64,000 nt of DNA from Erysipelotrichaceae bacterium (lineage in GTDB: Bacteria; Bacillota_I; Bacilli_A; Erysipelotrichales; Erysipelotrichaceae): assembly GCA_017432885.1 (NCBI GenBank), contig JAFRIE010000043.1:1-64000 (forward strand), written 5' to 3'. This document shows positions 17,041-25,532 of this stretch, piece by piece. Position 1 is the stretch's first letter, and each line of letters starts with the position of its first letter. The notes beneath the pieces are model-generated. The model had not been told where the DNA came from and ran no database searches. It saw only the letters and a program-made list of their open reading frames with translations. The translations under genes were made by a program, and so were the position numbers.

Positions 17041-18226
17041 AACGGTCCACCTTGATCCTTTCAATCAGTTCAGGAACGATCTCATAAAGATCTCCGACAA
17101 TTCCATAGTTGGCTATGTTGAATATCTGTGCATCCGGATCGGAATTGATTGCGACGATGCAGTCCGATGACTTCATTCCGGTCGTAAACTGAATCGCACC
17201 GGATATTCCCAAGGTAATGATCAGTTTCGGTTTGACGGTCTTGCCGCTTAAACCGATCTGGTGTTTTGCATCGAACATGCCGTTTTCCACCATCGGACGG
17301 GAACAGGCGATATTCGCTTTCAGCAGGGAGGCGAGTTCTTTGACCATTGCCAGATCGTTCTTGGACTTCAGCCCTCTGCCGACCGCAATAATGACATCCA
17401 CTTCCGAAATATCCGTTTCTTCCGGTTTTTCAATGATATCGATGATATTCACATGGCTCTGCAGCCATTCCTCTTTTACCGTCTTGTTGACTGCAACACC
17501 TTTCGGTTCAGAGACTTTCTTCGGAGCATCAAAGATCTTGTAGCGTACCGTACAGAACTGCGGACGGGAATTCGGCGTAATGATCTGTGCCATGATATTG
17601 CCTCCGAATGCCGGTCTGATCTGAACCAGGTCGGTATTCTCTTTCATCTCCAGTCGCGTACAGTCCGCCGTCAGTCCGGTATGGAATCTGGCGGCGACTC
17701 GAGGAGCCAGACAACGTCCGACGTTGGTGGCGCCTACCAGAATCGAAGAAGGCTTTTCGTTTTCAATAAAATCCGAGAAACAGTTGGCATACCGTTCAAT
17801 ATCAAAATCCTTCAGTTTTTCATGGTCATAGACAAAGACCTTGTCTACACCGTAATTCAGCAGTTCCCTGACATTCTCTTCTGTCTGATATCCAATCAGC
17901 AGGGCATAGACCGGGTGAGAGATGACTTTTGCCAGCTCAATGGCTTTTCCGATCAGTTCGAAACTGACCCTGTGGATCTTCCCGTGATCGCTGTCCGCAT
18001 AGACGCAGATTCCTTTGTATTTCGATTTATCGATCTGTTCGATCTTCTCTTCTTCATAGCTGATACATCCCGCAGGACCCTTATTTACGCACATTCTGCA
18101 CAGCCTGCAGGCACTGCTGATATCCAGCTTCCCATTCTCGTAGGAGATCGCACCGAACGGGCAGAGTTCCTGCAGCTCTTTTCCTGTCTTATCGTTGATC
18201 AGACTCTGATTTATTTTTAACCCCAT
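17033..18226 (-). CDS. etfA: Electron transfer flavoprotein alpha subunit with N-terminal ferredoxin domain
   Basis: A protein of 397 residues, longer than plain EtfA (~320-330) because residues 1-65 form a ferredoxin-like domain with Cys22-Pro, Cys40, Cys43 and Cys46 (CRLCRMC), enough for one [4Fe-4S] cluster. EtfA proper follows. It contains [36 protein letters not shown], and [25 protein letters not shown], which binds FAD. The extension is a feature of Etf proteins in ferredoxin-linked lactate and acyl-CoA dehydrogenase complexes. It lies 10 bases after etfB. Confidence 0.94.
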   Translation of the reverse strand: MGLKINQSLINDKTGKELQELCPFGAISYENGKLDISSACRLCRMCVNKGPAGCISYEEEKIEQIDKSKYKGICVYADSDHGKIHRVSFELIGKAIELAKVISHPVYALLIGYQTEENVRELLNYGVDKVFVYDHEKLKDFDIERYANCFSDFIENEKPSSILVGATNVGRCLAPRVAARFHTGLTADCTRLEMKENTDLVQIRPAFGGNIMAQIITPNSRPQFCTVRYKIFDAPKKVSEPKGVAVNKTVKEEWLQSHVNIIDIIEKPEETDISEVDVIIAVGRGLKSKNDLAMVKELASLLKANIACSRPMVENGMFDAKHQIGLSGKTVKPKLIITLGISGAIQFTTGMKSSDCIVAINSDPDAQIFNIANYGIVGDLYEIVPELIERIKVDRYV

Positions 18227-18236
18227 CTGTCCCCTC

Positions 18237-19022
18237 CTATACGAATTTATGTGCCTTCAGCACATCATAAGTCTTAGAAGCCAGATCCGTTCCGGAAATC
18301 ATCTTTCTTTCAACTTTCTTATCCGGTTCAAAGATCTTTTCGACCTTCGTCGGAGAACCCTTCAGTCCATAATGGTTCTCATCCTGATCCTCAATATCCG
18401 CAAAAGTGATGATCCGGATCCTGTCTTCGGCCTTGCCGTATTCTACTTTCCTTTTAAACGAAGGAAGCCTAGGCGTGTTGATCCCGCTGTCGGCACAGAT
18501 CAGACAAGGCATTGCGATATCTGCGGTGTAAATCTTGTTGTCAAGCTGATAGACACACTCCAGCACTCCGCCCTTTACTTCCGCCTTTCGGACATTGGCA
18601 ATATGCGGGATTCCCAGATGTTCCGCCAGTTCACTTCCGACCTGAGCGGTATCGCCGTCTGTGGTCTGTTTTCCGGTAATGATCAGATCGTAATCGCCGA
18701 TCGCCCGGATCCCGCTACATAAAGTATAGGATGTCGCCAGAACATCCGCTCCGCCGAACTTCCTGTCGGAAATCAGAACCCCTCCATCAGCACCCATGTA
18801 GATGGCTTCCCGCAGTACTTCCAGAGCCGAATTCGGGCCCATGGAAACGACGTTTAATGTTCCGCCGTTTTTCTTGATCAGCTGAAGACCCAGTTCCAGT
18901 GCCTCCAGATCATAAGGATTCATTTTGGCAGCCACCCCGTCTCTGATCAATGTTCCCGTAACAGGATCGATATTGACGTTTGTCGTACCGGGCACCTGCT
19001 TGATACAGACAATTATATTCAT
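18237..19022 (-). CDS. etfB: Electron transfer flavoprotein beta subunit
   Basis: A protein of 261 residues starting MNIIVCIKQVPGT, with KMNPYDLEALELGLQL, the VSMGP strand and the EtfB signature LIITGKQTTDGDTAQVGSELA. In bifurcating Etfs this subunit holds the bifurcating FAD and binds NADH. It sits between larA (11 bases) and etfA (10 bases) in one operon. Confidence 0.95.
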   Translation of the reverse strand: MNIIVCIKQVPGTTNVNIDPVTGTLIRDGVAAKMNPYDLEALELGLQLIKKNGGTLNVVSMGPNSALEVLREAIYMGADGGVLISDRKFGGADVLATSYTLCSGIRAIGDYDLIITGKQTTDGDTAQVGSELAEHLGIPHIANVRKAEVKGGVLECVYQLDNKIYTADIAMPCLICADSGINTPRLPSFKRKVEYGKAEDRIRIITFADIEDQDENHYGLKGSPTKVEKIFEPDKKVERKMISGTDLASKTYDVLKAHKFV

Positions 19023-19033
19023 TGTATCCTCCT

Positions 19034-20311
19034 TTATTTGTGAACGACCATAACCGAAACGCCGTCCGGTATAGCGGCTATACTTGCATCAAAACCGACG
19101 ATCTCTCTTGCCTTGGCCAGGGCTTCATCCAGACTGTGTGCCGGTATCATCCGGAAATTCCGGATCATGTCGTCATCCTGTTTTGAAACGAAGATGACTT
19201 TTGCGTGCATCAGTATTCTGGTCAGGATCTGCGATTCCCACTGATCGGCAACCGTATGACTGGCATCACGGGACATGAATTCTTCATACATCTTTTCAAG
19301 CGGCAGACCTTTCTGGAAGGTATCGTAGAACGACTGTCCGCCATGACCGTCCGAACAGGATGCCAGCATGATGATGACACCGTCTTTTCTGACGGTCGCT
19401 TCCGCCGCAGTAAGTCCTTTTACCGCCTGATAGATATTCTGATCCAGCGGATAGCCTCCGTTTGTCGTGATTGCAATATCCGCATCCACGCCTTCCACCA
19501 TGCAGTATCTGCTTAAGAAGGCAATGCCAGCCTTATGGGCTTCATCCACATCGCCGCTGACCGCATAGACAACTTTCTTCTCGGCATTAATTATAACATT
19601 GCAGATAAATGCAAGATTGGCCTTTCTGGCCGCCCAAAGCATATCTTCATGGATCGGATTGTGTTCAATCAGTCCCGTACGGGCATACTTCGAATCGATG
19701 AACCGGGAACAGTGGTTCGCCAGGACCGTCTTTCTGCTGGCAACACCCGGAAGAACGGATTTCCGTCCTCCGGAATAACCGGCAAAGAAATGCGGTTCAA
19801 TGAATCCTTCGCTGCAGAGCAGATCCGCTTCATAGGCCAGCCGGTTGATCAGCAGATCGCCTCCGGAAGGAAGTTTTCCCAAATAAACCATATCTTCATC
19901 CCTGGTACTGTCGTGTACTACGATCTTCTCTTTCTCAACGATTTCTTCTCCGAACTTGTTGACGAGTTCTTCTCTGGTGGTAAGACGGTGAAAACCGGTT
20001 GCGATCAGAATACTGATATCCGCTTCCGGGTTTCCTTCCCGGATCTCTTTCAGCATGAGAGGCATGATGATCCTGCTTGGAACCGGTCTGGTATGATCCG
20101 ATGCGATAATGACGACTTTCTTTTTTCCTTTCGCCAGTTCACGCAGTCTTTTTGAACCGATCGGATTCTCCATCGCCTCTTTTACAAGTTCTTCTTCTCC
20201 TTTTTCAGGAACATATTCATTCAGATGCGAACAGAGTATACCCTTCAGATATTTCTCTTCGACATCGATCTTCAGATGCTGCTTTCCATAAGGAAACTGT
20301 AATTCTTTCAT
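19034..20311 (-). CDS. larA: LarA-family nickel-dependent hydroxyacid racemase
   Basis: A protein of 425 residues. With the start at 20311, the key residues fall at the positions known for Lactobacillus plantarum LarA: Asp72-His-Thr-Arg75, His108 (GFHR), His174, Lys184 (GGRKSVLPG, which carries the nickel-pincer nucleotide) and His200. LarA interconverts D- and L-lactate; relatives act on other 2-hydroxyacids, including sugar acids. Beside lctD-etfAB, lactate is the simplest substrate, but the sugar-acid operon upstream leaves alternatives open. The cofactor genes larB, larC and larE are not in the window. GAGGAG sits 10 bases before this start; the ATG at 20329 overlaps that site and is rejected. 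Confidence 0.9.
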   Translation of the reverse strand: MKELQFPYGKQHLKIDVEEKYLKGILCSHLNEYVPEKGEEELVKEAMENPIGSKRLRELAKGKKKVVIIASDHTRPVPSRIIMPLMLKEIREGNPEADISILIATGFHRLTTREELVNKFGEEIVEKEKIVVHDSTRDEDMVYLGKLPSGGDLLINRLAYEADLLCSEGFIEPHFFAGYSGGRKSVLPGVASRKTVLANHCSRFIDSKYARTGLIEHNPIHEDMLWAARKANLAFICNVIINAEKKVVYAVSGDVDEAHKAGIAFLSRYCMVEGVDADIAITTNGGYPLDQNIYQAVKGLTAAEATVRKDGVIIMLASCSDGHGGQSFYDTFQKGLPLEKMYEEFMSRDASHTVADQWESQILTRILMHAKVIFVSKQDDDMIRNFRMIPAHSLDEALAKAREIVGFDASIAAIPDGVSVMVVHK

Positions 20312-20334
20312 CTGTCTGTTTCTCCTCATCAGAA

Positions 20335-20356
20335 AAAGTCAGAAAAACCTGACTTT
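20335..20356 (-). terminator. Terminator or attenuator between the dehydratase gene and larA
   Basis: AAAGTCAG, six bases, CTGACTTT begins right at the stop of the upstream enolase-family gene, and on the minus strand runs into TTTTTCTGATG before larA. There is little room (24 bases) for a separate larA promoter, so partial read-through is plausible. Confidence 0.55.
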
Positions 20357-21692
20357 AACTCCATAATCTATCGTTTGAAAACTCAATGTTCCATTCATCG
20401 GTCGCTTCAAAATAACCCGGAATATCCTTGTTGATATGGGCTTTCAGAACATCGTCATTCAGCGATTCGATACCGAGTCCCGGCGTATCCGGAACCGTAA
20501 TAAAGCCGTTGTCGATGATCTTTCCGCCATCGTAAAGATGAACCATATCTTTCCACCATGGACAGTCTACGGAATGGAATTCCAGTGCCAGTACGTTGTG
20601 CATGGCTGCTGCCGTATGGGCTGCCGCAAGACAGGCGATCGGGCTTTCCGCCATATGTACCGCCACGGCAACGCCGTTTTCATCCGCAAGATCGGCGATC
20701 TTCTTCAGTTCCATCGCACCGCCGCAGGTTAGAATATCCGGATGAATGATCGATACACAGTCATCCGCAAAGAGTCTCTTGAATTCTTCCTTCAGATAAA
20801 TATCCTCTCCGGTACAGACCGGAACGGCAGTAGAATGTTTCAGTCGATGAAGCTGGTCATGCATCTGCCATGGAACCATGTCTTCGATCCAGGCCAGACG
20901 GTATTTTTCCATCCTTCTGGCAAAAAGAATAGAATCCTCAACACAGACATGACCGAAATGGTCGATTGCCAGAGGTACTTCATAACCGATCACTTCCCTA
21001 ACCTGTCTGACATATTCTTCCAGATAGTCCAGTCCTTTTTCCGTAATATGAATACCGGTAAACGGATGGGCGGTATTGACGATATCGTAGCTGTTCTTAT
21101 GGCTGACCATATCTGAAGTGACGGAACCACCCTGTACATTCAGAATATGAGGCGCATACTTTTTCATGTCGTCGATGAATCCCAGAGGAGCGCAGATCGT
21201 TCCCGGTTCATCCATCAGCAGACCGATGCCCAGATCCATCTTCAGCATCGTGAAGCCCATTTCCATACGCTTCTTCAGAGCCTGCCCCATGTCGTGACCG
21301 GTGTGTTTTCCATCGACATCCGTATCGCAGTATACTCTGATCTTGTCCCGGAACTTGCCGCCCAGAAGCTGCCATACCGGAACACCCCAGGCTTTTCCTG
21401 CCAGATCCAGCAAGGCGATTTCGATGCCGGAAACGCCGCCTCCCTGACGGGAATGGAAACCGAACTGTTTGATCTTATGGAAAATATAGTCCACATTACA
21501 CGGATTCAGACCGATGATCCTGGATTTCAGCATGGCCGCATAAGTCTTGCTGGAAGCATCCCTGACCTCGCCATAGCCTTCAATACCCTGGTTGGTCATG
21601 ATCTTGATCAGCGTACATCTCTTCGGTGCGCCGTCGATATCCGCAAAACGGATATCCGTAATCTTCAGATTCTTAACATCGATGTTTGTCAT
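20355..21692 (-). CDS. Enolase-superfamily sugar-acid dehydratase (mandelate racemase/MLE family)
   Basis: A protein of 445 residues. An N-terminal capping domain (with GYGEVRD) is followed by a modified TIM barrel. The metal-binding acids are Asp in AIDHFGH, Glu in WIEDMVP and Glu in TGEDIY; a late His is in IIHPDILTCGG. The family dehydrates aldonates such as mannonate, galactonate or gluconate to 2-keto-3-deoxy acids. The DHFGH order differs from the DxH of characterised galactonate and mannonate dehydratases, so the substrate is uncertain. It is the last gene before a hairpin in the RraA-UxuA-KdgK-aldolase operon. Confidence 0.88.
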   Translation of the reverse strand: MTNIDVKNLKITDIRFADIDGAPKRCTLIKIMTNQGIEGYGEVRDASSKTYAAMLKSRIIGLNPCNVDYIFHKIKQFGFHSRQGGGVSGIEIALLDLAGKAWGVPVWQLLGGKFRDKIRVYCDTDVDGKHTGHDMGQALKKRMEMGFTMLKMDLGIGLLMDEPGTICAPLGFIDDMKKYAPHILNVQGGSVTSDMVSHKNSYDIVNTAHPFTGIHITEKGLDYLEEYVRQVREVIGYEVPLAIDHFGHVCVEDSILFARRMEKYRLAWIEDMVPWQMHDQLHRLKHSTAVPVCTGEDIYLKEEFKRLFADDCVSIIHPDILTCGGAMELKKIADLADENGVAVAVHMAESPIACLAAAHTAAAMHNVLALEFHSVDCPWWKDMVHLYDGGKIIDNGFITVPDTPGLGIESLNDDVLKAHINKDIPGYFEATDEWNIEFSNDRLWS

Positions 21693-21703
21693 ATTCTTCT
21701 TCC

Positions 21704-22672
21704 TTATATCTTCATCAAATGGAATGCGAAACCGGCGATCTCTTTGGCGAAGTAGATTGCTGTCTTCTTATTTTCTTTTATCACCAGAGAATCCTCTGCA
21801 AATTCAATACCGCGTTTTTTCAAATAATTGATACCTCTGTCAATATTGCTTACGCCGATGGCAATATGTCCCTTTTCACCTCTGCCCGGTTTCTTCATCA
21901 GTTCAAATTCCTTGACACCGCTGAAAATCGAAGAATTGCCTGCTTTATACGGCATATGCAGGAACTGTTCCAGCAGCAGCGCAGTATCCATGGCTTCCTT
22001 CTCGTCCTTGCAGTTGATTCCCAGATGTACCAGCTTCAGACCGAGCATCTTGTCGACGACAACCTTAATGTCCTGTTTCATCGCTTCGACATCCTTGTCC
22101 GCAATATGTTTCTTGTTGATCATAAAGCTTCCGCCAATGGCTACGACGTTGTTCAGATTCGTATAATCCGTAAAGTTGTCAAAAGTCATGCCACCGGTCG
22201 GAACGAATTTCAGTTTTTTGTATGGACCGGCAAATGCCTTTAGGGCAGCCGTTCCCCCGGACTGTTCTGCCGGGAAGAACTTGACAGTATCCAGTCCCAG
22301 CATCATTGCCTGTTCGATCTCGGATGCAGTCGAAATACCCGGAACGATCGGGAATCCTTTCTCAACGACATGTTTAACGACTTCCATATTAAAACCAGGC
22401 GTTACCAGAAAATCCACGCCGATCGCGATCGCCTGGTCGGCCTGTTCCTTGGTCAGTACTGTTCCTGCTCCCAGCAGGATCTCCGGATAGTTCTCTTTAA
22501 TTAACTTCAGCGCTTCGGCAGCACATTCCGTCCGGAATGTGATCTCCAGGGCATTCAGTCCCGATTCCACACAGGCCTTGGCCAAAGGCAAAGCCTGGTC
22601 TGCTTCATTCAATGCGATGACCGGCAGTACACCGCTCTCATAAATCCTGTTGATGATCTGTTCCTTTTCCAT
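21704..22672 (-). CDS. KDPG/KHG aldolase fused to a VOC domain
   Basis: A protein of 322 residues, about 110 longer than a plain KDPG aldolase. Residues 1-210 are the class I aldolase: Glu43 and Arg47 in ALEITFRTE, GAGTVLT, and Schiff-base Lys131 in VKFFPAEQ. Residues 212-322 form a vicinal-oxygen-chelate (glyoxalase-like) domain, starting KLVHLGINCKDEKEAMDT and ending AGFAFHLMKI. The aldolase splits KDPG to pyruvate and glyceraldehyde 3-phosphate; the role of the VOC part is unknown. The stop codon of the KDG kinase directly abuts its ATG. Confidence 0.92.
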   Translation of the reverse strand: MEKEQIINRIYESGVLPVIALNEADQALPLAKACVESGLNALEITFRTECAAEALKLIKENYPEILLGAGTVLTKEQADQAIAIGVDFLVTPGFNMEVVKHVVEKGFPIVPGISTASEIEQAMMLGLDTVKFFPAEQSGGTAALKAFAGPYKKLKFVPTGGMTFDNFTDYTNLNNVVAIGGSFMINKKHIADKDVEAMKQDIKVVVDKMLGLKLVHLGINCKDEKEAMDTALLLEQFLHMPYKAGNSSIFSGVKEFELMKKPGRGEKGHIAIGVSNIDRGINYLKKRGIEFAEDSLVIKENKKTAIYFAKEIAGFAFHLMKI

Positions 22673-23695
22673 TTATCTTTGAACCCTCCCGTTTCCATTT
22701 CCTTTTGCGAGTGCTTCTACTTCCTTAACAGTAACCATGTTGTAGTCATATTCGATCGTATGTTTCAGACAGCTTGCCGCTGCAGCGAATTCCACGGCAT
22801 CCTGTGCCTCCATTCCCTTCTGCAAGGCATAGATCAGTCCTGCGGCGAAGGAATCGCCCCCTCCGACCCTGTTTACGATCTGTATCTGATACTTTCTGGA
22901 AAGATACGCTTTATTGTCTGTATAAAGCAGAGCCGACCAGTTATTTACTGATGCGGAGATACTTTCTCTTAACGTCGTAGCGACCGCCTTGAAACCATAC
23001 TTTTCCGTCAGCTGTCTGGCAACTGCAATGTATCCTTCATGGTTCAAAGAAGCGGCTTCCACATCACTGTCTCCGGCCCTGATTCCCAGTACTTTTTCAA
23101 CGTCTTCTTCGTTGGCGATCAGGACATCCACATACTTCAGCAATGGTTCCATGACCTGTTTGGCTTTTTCTGTTGTCCACAGATTCTTGCGGTAGTTCAG
23201 ATCGCAGCTGATCGTACAGCCGGCTTTCCGTGCCGCGATGCAGGCTTTCGTGACGACTTCCACCAGACTGTCTGACAATGCCGGGGTGATTCCCGTGAAA
23301 TGGAACCAGCAGGCGTCATGGAAGATTTCCTCAAAGTCGAAATCCTCCGGCCTGGCCTCGCAAATCCCGGAATTCAGCCGGTCGTAGATGACCTTGGAAG
23401 GACGTTGTGAGGCGCCTTTCTCCATGTAGAGAACACCAAGCCTGTTTCCGCCCCTTACGATATGATCCGTGTCGATATTCATGCTTCTAAGGAAACGGAT
23501 CGCAGCAGTACCGATGTCGTTTTCCGGTATACGGCAGACGAAGCGGGTCTTCAGGCCGAAGTTGGCCAGTGATCCCAGAACATTTGCCTCAGCACCGGTA
23601 TAGGTAATGTTATATTCGCTGGCCTGCAGTATCCGTTCATAGCCTTTCGGCGTGAACGATGCCAGCATATCTCCTAATCCAACCGTGTATTTCAT
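22673..23695 (-). CDS. kdgK: 2-keto-3-deoxygluconate kinase (PfkB family), copy A
   Basis: A ribokinase-fold protein of 340 residues. GLGDMLASFTP opens the fold. D165-L-NYR (with K170-N-LW) matches the KDG kinase substrate region, and GGGDSFAAGL carries the catalytic Asp and anion hole. It phosphorylates KDG to KDPG for the adjacent aldolase. The C-terminal tail GNGNGRVQR is almost identical to that of the second kinase (41785-42810), so the two are paralogues. The ribosome site is GGGAG. Confidence 0.9.
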   Translation of the reverse strand: MKYTVGLGDMLASFTPKGYERILQASEYNITYTGAEANVLGSLANFGLKTRFVCRIPENDIGTAAIRFLRSMNIDTDHIVRGGNRLGVLYMEKGASQRPSKVIYDRLNSGICEARPEDFDFEEIFHDACWFHFTGITPALSDSLVEVVTKACIAARKAGCTISCDLNYRKNLWTTEKAKQVMEPLLKYVDVLIANEEDVEKVLGIRAGDSDVEAASLNHEGYIAVARQLTEKYGFKAVATTLRESISASVNNWSALLYTDNKAYLSRKYQIQIVNRVGGGDSFAAGLIYALQKGMEAQDAVEFAAAASCLKHTIEYDYNMVTVKEVEALAKGNGNGRVQR

Positions 23696-23706
23696 AGTTT
23701 TTCTCC

Positions 23707-24669
23707 CTATTTTAAAGGATAATCAAGCGCTTCACACAAGCCCCTCAGATAACCGATCGCATACAGTCTTCCATAGTCCTGATATCCCGGATTCGCATTG
23801 TTTTCACCGGCCATCGTCGGCACATGATCGATTCGGATCGGACCGTCAAAGCCGACTTCCTTGTATCTTCTCAGACATTCCGCCATGTCCGTAGGCCCGT
23901 TGTCGTGGAACGTTTCATGGAAATGTTCCTTTGTTCCAGCGATATCTCTGAAATGGACAAAGAACAGTTTCTTCTGCCTGCCGAAATGCCGGATGCAGTC
24001 GTAGATATCTTCGCCCATGGCCAGGTAGTTGGCCTGACACATCGTAACGCCAAGATTTTTGCTTGGATAGATGTCCAGGGCTTTCTGGATGTTGTTCTTA
24101 CTAATCAGGATCCTCTCCAGATTTCCTAGTCTTTCAATCGGCGGATCATCCGGATGCAGAGCGATATTCACATCATATTCTTCACATACCGGCATGATTG
24201 CTTTCAGGAAGTATTCCAGTCTTTCCCATACTTCTTCTTTTGTGACTTTAAGGGATGGATCGATATCCACATCTTCGATGTTGAATTCCGTAACCAGAGC
24301 CCCTCCTCTTTCCGGAAGAACGGCAGAAGTCCTGTACCAGCCGACTTCAACCACAAAATTCGTACAAATCGTTTCGATCCCGTTTTCTTTCAGGATCGGG
24401 ACCATCTTCTTTACCGTCTCGATACATTCGTCACGAAGTTCATCACCCCGTTTGATGTGATCATGAAGACGGTTCGGCATCGGTTCGATCACCAGAGGGC
24501 GGAAACCTCTATCCCTGAACCGGTCAAAGAATTCCTTCATCATCACCGGGTCCGTATAATCGAATTCCGGATCTTCCGGCAGTCTGATCACGGCATTCTT
24601 TACGCCCAGCTGGGCGGCCAGCTCCCATTGCAGATCGGGTTCCGGTCTAAAAATATCTGTCAGAATCAT
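23707..24669 (-). CDS. uxuA: UxuA-type mannonate dehydratase, copy A (short)
   Basis: A TIM-barrel protein of 320 residues with UxuA motifs: the HPDDPP metal and substrate loop, the VTMCQAN strand, VHFRDI and IRIDHVP. It dehydrates D-mannonate to KDG. It is somewhat shorter than UxuA of Bacillus or E. coli (about 350-390), mainly in the N-terminal third. A second, longer paralogue lies at 32093. It lies 11 bases from each neighbour in the KDG operon. Confidence 0.87.
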   Translation of the reverse strand: MILTDIFRPEPDLQWELAAQLGVKNAVIRLPEDPEFDYTDPVMMKEFFDRFRDRGFRPLVIEPMPNRLHDHIKRGDELRDECIETVKKMVPILKENGIETICTNFVVEVGWYRTSAVLPERGGALVTEFNIEDVDIDPSLKVTKEEVWERLEYFLKAIMPVCEEYDVNIALHPDDPPIERLGNLERILISKNNIQKALDIYPSKNLGVTMCQANYLAMGEDIYDCIRHFGRQKKLFFVHFRDIAGTKEHFHETFHDNGPTDMAECLRRYKEVGFDGPIRIDHVPTMAGENNANPGYQDYGRLYAIGYLRGLCEALDYPLK

Positions 24670-24680
24670 CCGTATTCTCC

Positions 24681-25403
24681 TTAGAATCTTCCGTACTTGT
24701 TGTAGACCTCAAACGGATCCATGCCCTGACGCATCGCTTCTCTAGAAGCCTTCTCGGCCTCAAAAGCCTTTTCTGCCACTTCCAGCACCTTGACCGTCAG
24801 ATCCTTCGGAACAAAGACAACGCCGTCCATGTCGCCGAATACGTAGTCTCCTGGATTGACCTGGATCAATCCGTCAACGCCGTTCACGTAAATCGGAATC
24901 TGGTAATCGACAATGATCGATCTTCCCAATCCTTCTACCGGAGAACGGAATCGGACGAAAGTCGGGAATCCCATGTTCACCAGGTAATTGGAATCTCTCG
25001 TAGAACCGTCGATAACGGCTCCCGCACAGCCATGCGCGCGCATCGTCGTTGCTGTGATCTCGCCGAACTGTCCGCAGTTCTTGTTTCCCTGAACATCAGA
25101 TACCAGTATACAGCCATGTGTCATGGAATTGACCAGTCCAAGACGCATGTTATGGGTGTAGTCGTCTCTGTTCGGCGTCGTTCTTCGGATCACCGTAAAG
25201 GCCGGTCCTGCTACCTGCATCTCGTCTTTCAAAGGGTAGATACCCGGCTCCATAGACCTTCCGGTCAGACCGAACTCGATTTCCATCGTGTCGTAGATCA
25301 GAGCCGTATACAGTCTCTTATACCTCGCGGCAATGTCATCAATGTCATAATCAACCTTCAGATACCGTCTCTCATAAACGTCAACAATCTTGTCAGCAGC
25401 CAT
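24681..25403 (-). CDS. RraA-family protein, copy A
   Basis: A protein of 240 residues with the RraA/HMG-aldolase fold signature GCAGAVIDGSTRDSNYL, in which the Arg-Asp pair and preceding Gly loop bind pyruvate-like acids and Mg, and PGDYVFGDMDGVVFVP. Members include 4-hydroxy-4-methyl-2-oxoglutarate aldolases and oxaloacetate decarboxylases. In sugar-acid clusters their role is not established. I set the start at 25403, where AAGGAG lies seven bases upstream; the longer frame from 25457 has no ribosome site. It is the first gene of the operon. Confidence 0.85.
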   Translation of the reverse strand: MAADKIVDVYERRYLKVDYDIDDIAARYKRLYTALIYDTMEIEFGLTGRSMEPGIYPLKDEMQVAGPAFTVIRRTTPNRDDYTHNMRLGLVNSMTHGCILVSDVQGNKNCGQFGEITATTMRAHGCAGAVIDGSTRDSNYLVNMGFPTFVRFRSPVEGLGRSIIVDYQIPIYVNGVDGLIQVNPGDYVFGDMDGVVFVPKDLTVKVLEVAEKAFEAEKASREAMRQGMDPFEVYNKYGRF

Positions 25404-25445
25404 CTTGTTCTCCTTTATAAATGATTTATGATACTTGTTGATTTC

Positions 25446-25474
25446 ATTATTTCTCATTAAAATTCATTAGGCAA
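25446..25474 (-). promoter_or_regulatory. Promoter of the RraA-UxuA-KdgK-aldolase operon
   Basis: TTGCCT (25474-25469), 17 bases, AATAAT (25451-25446). The -35 overlaps the arm of the palindrome at 25471-25501. Confidence 0.5.
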
Positions 25475-25501
25475 ATAATTTCACATTGTGAAATTATTTG
25501 C
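25471..25501. promoter_or_regulatory. 31-nt perfect palindromic operator
   Basis: GCAAATAATTTCACA, a central T, and TGTGAAATTATTTGC are perfectly symmetric. It lies in the divergent promoter region of the KDG operon and the aldose-epimerase/lactonase operon and overlaps the -35 of the former. A dimeric repressor site is the natural reading. An AraC regulator is encoded nearby and an AraC-IclR pair further off, but none can be assigned. Confidence 0.65.
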
Positions 25502-25532
25502 GATATGTTCCATATTATCCTTTAATTATGTT

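Noticed and set aside
24681..25403. RNase E inhibitor RraA
   Set aside because: The Gly-loop and Arg-Asp pair are those of the aldolase-type members, and the operon is catabolic.
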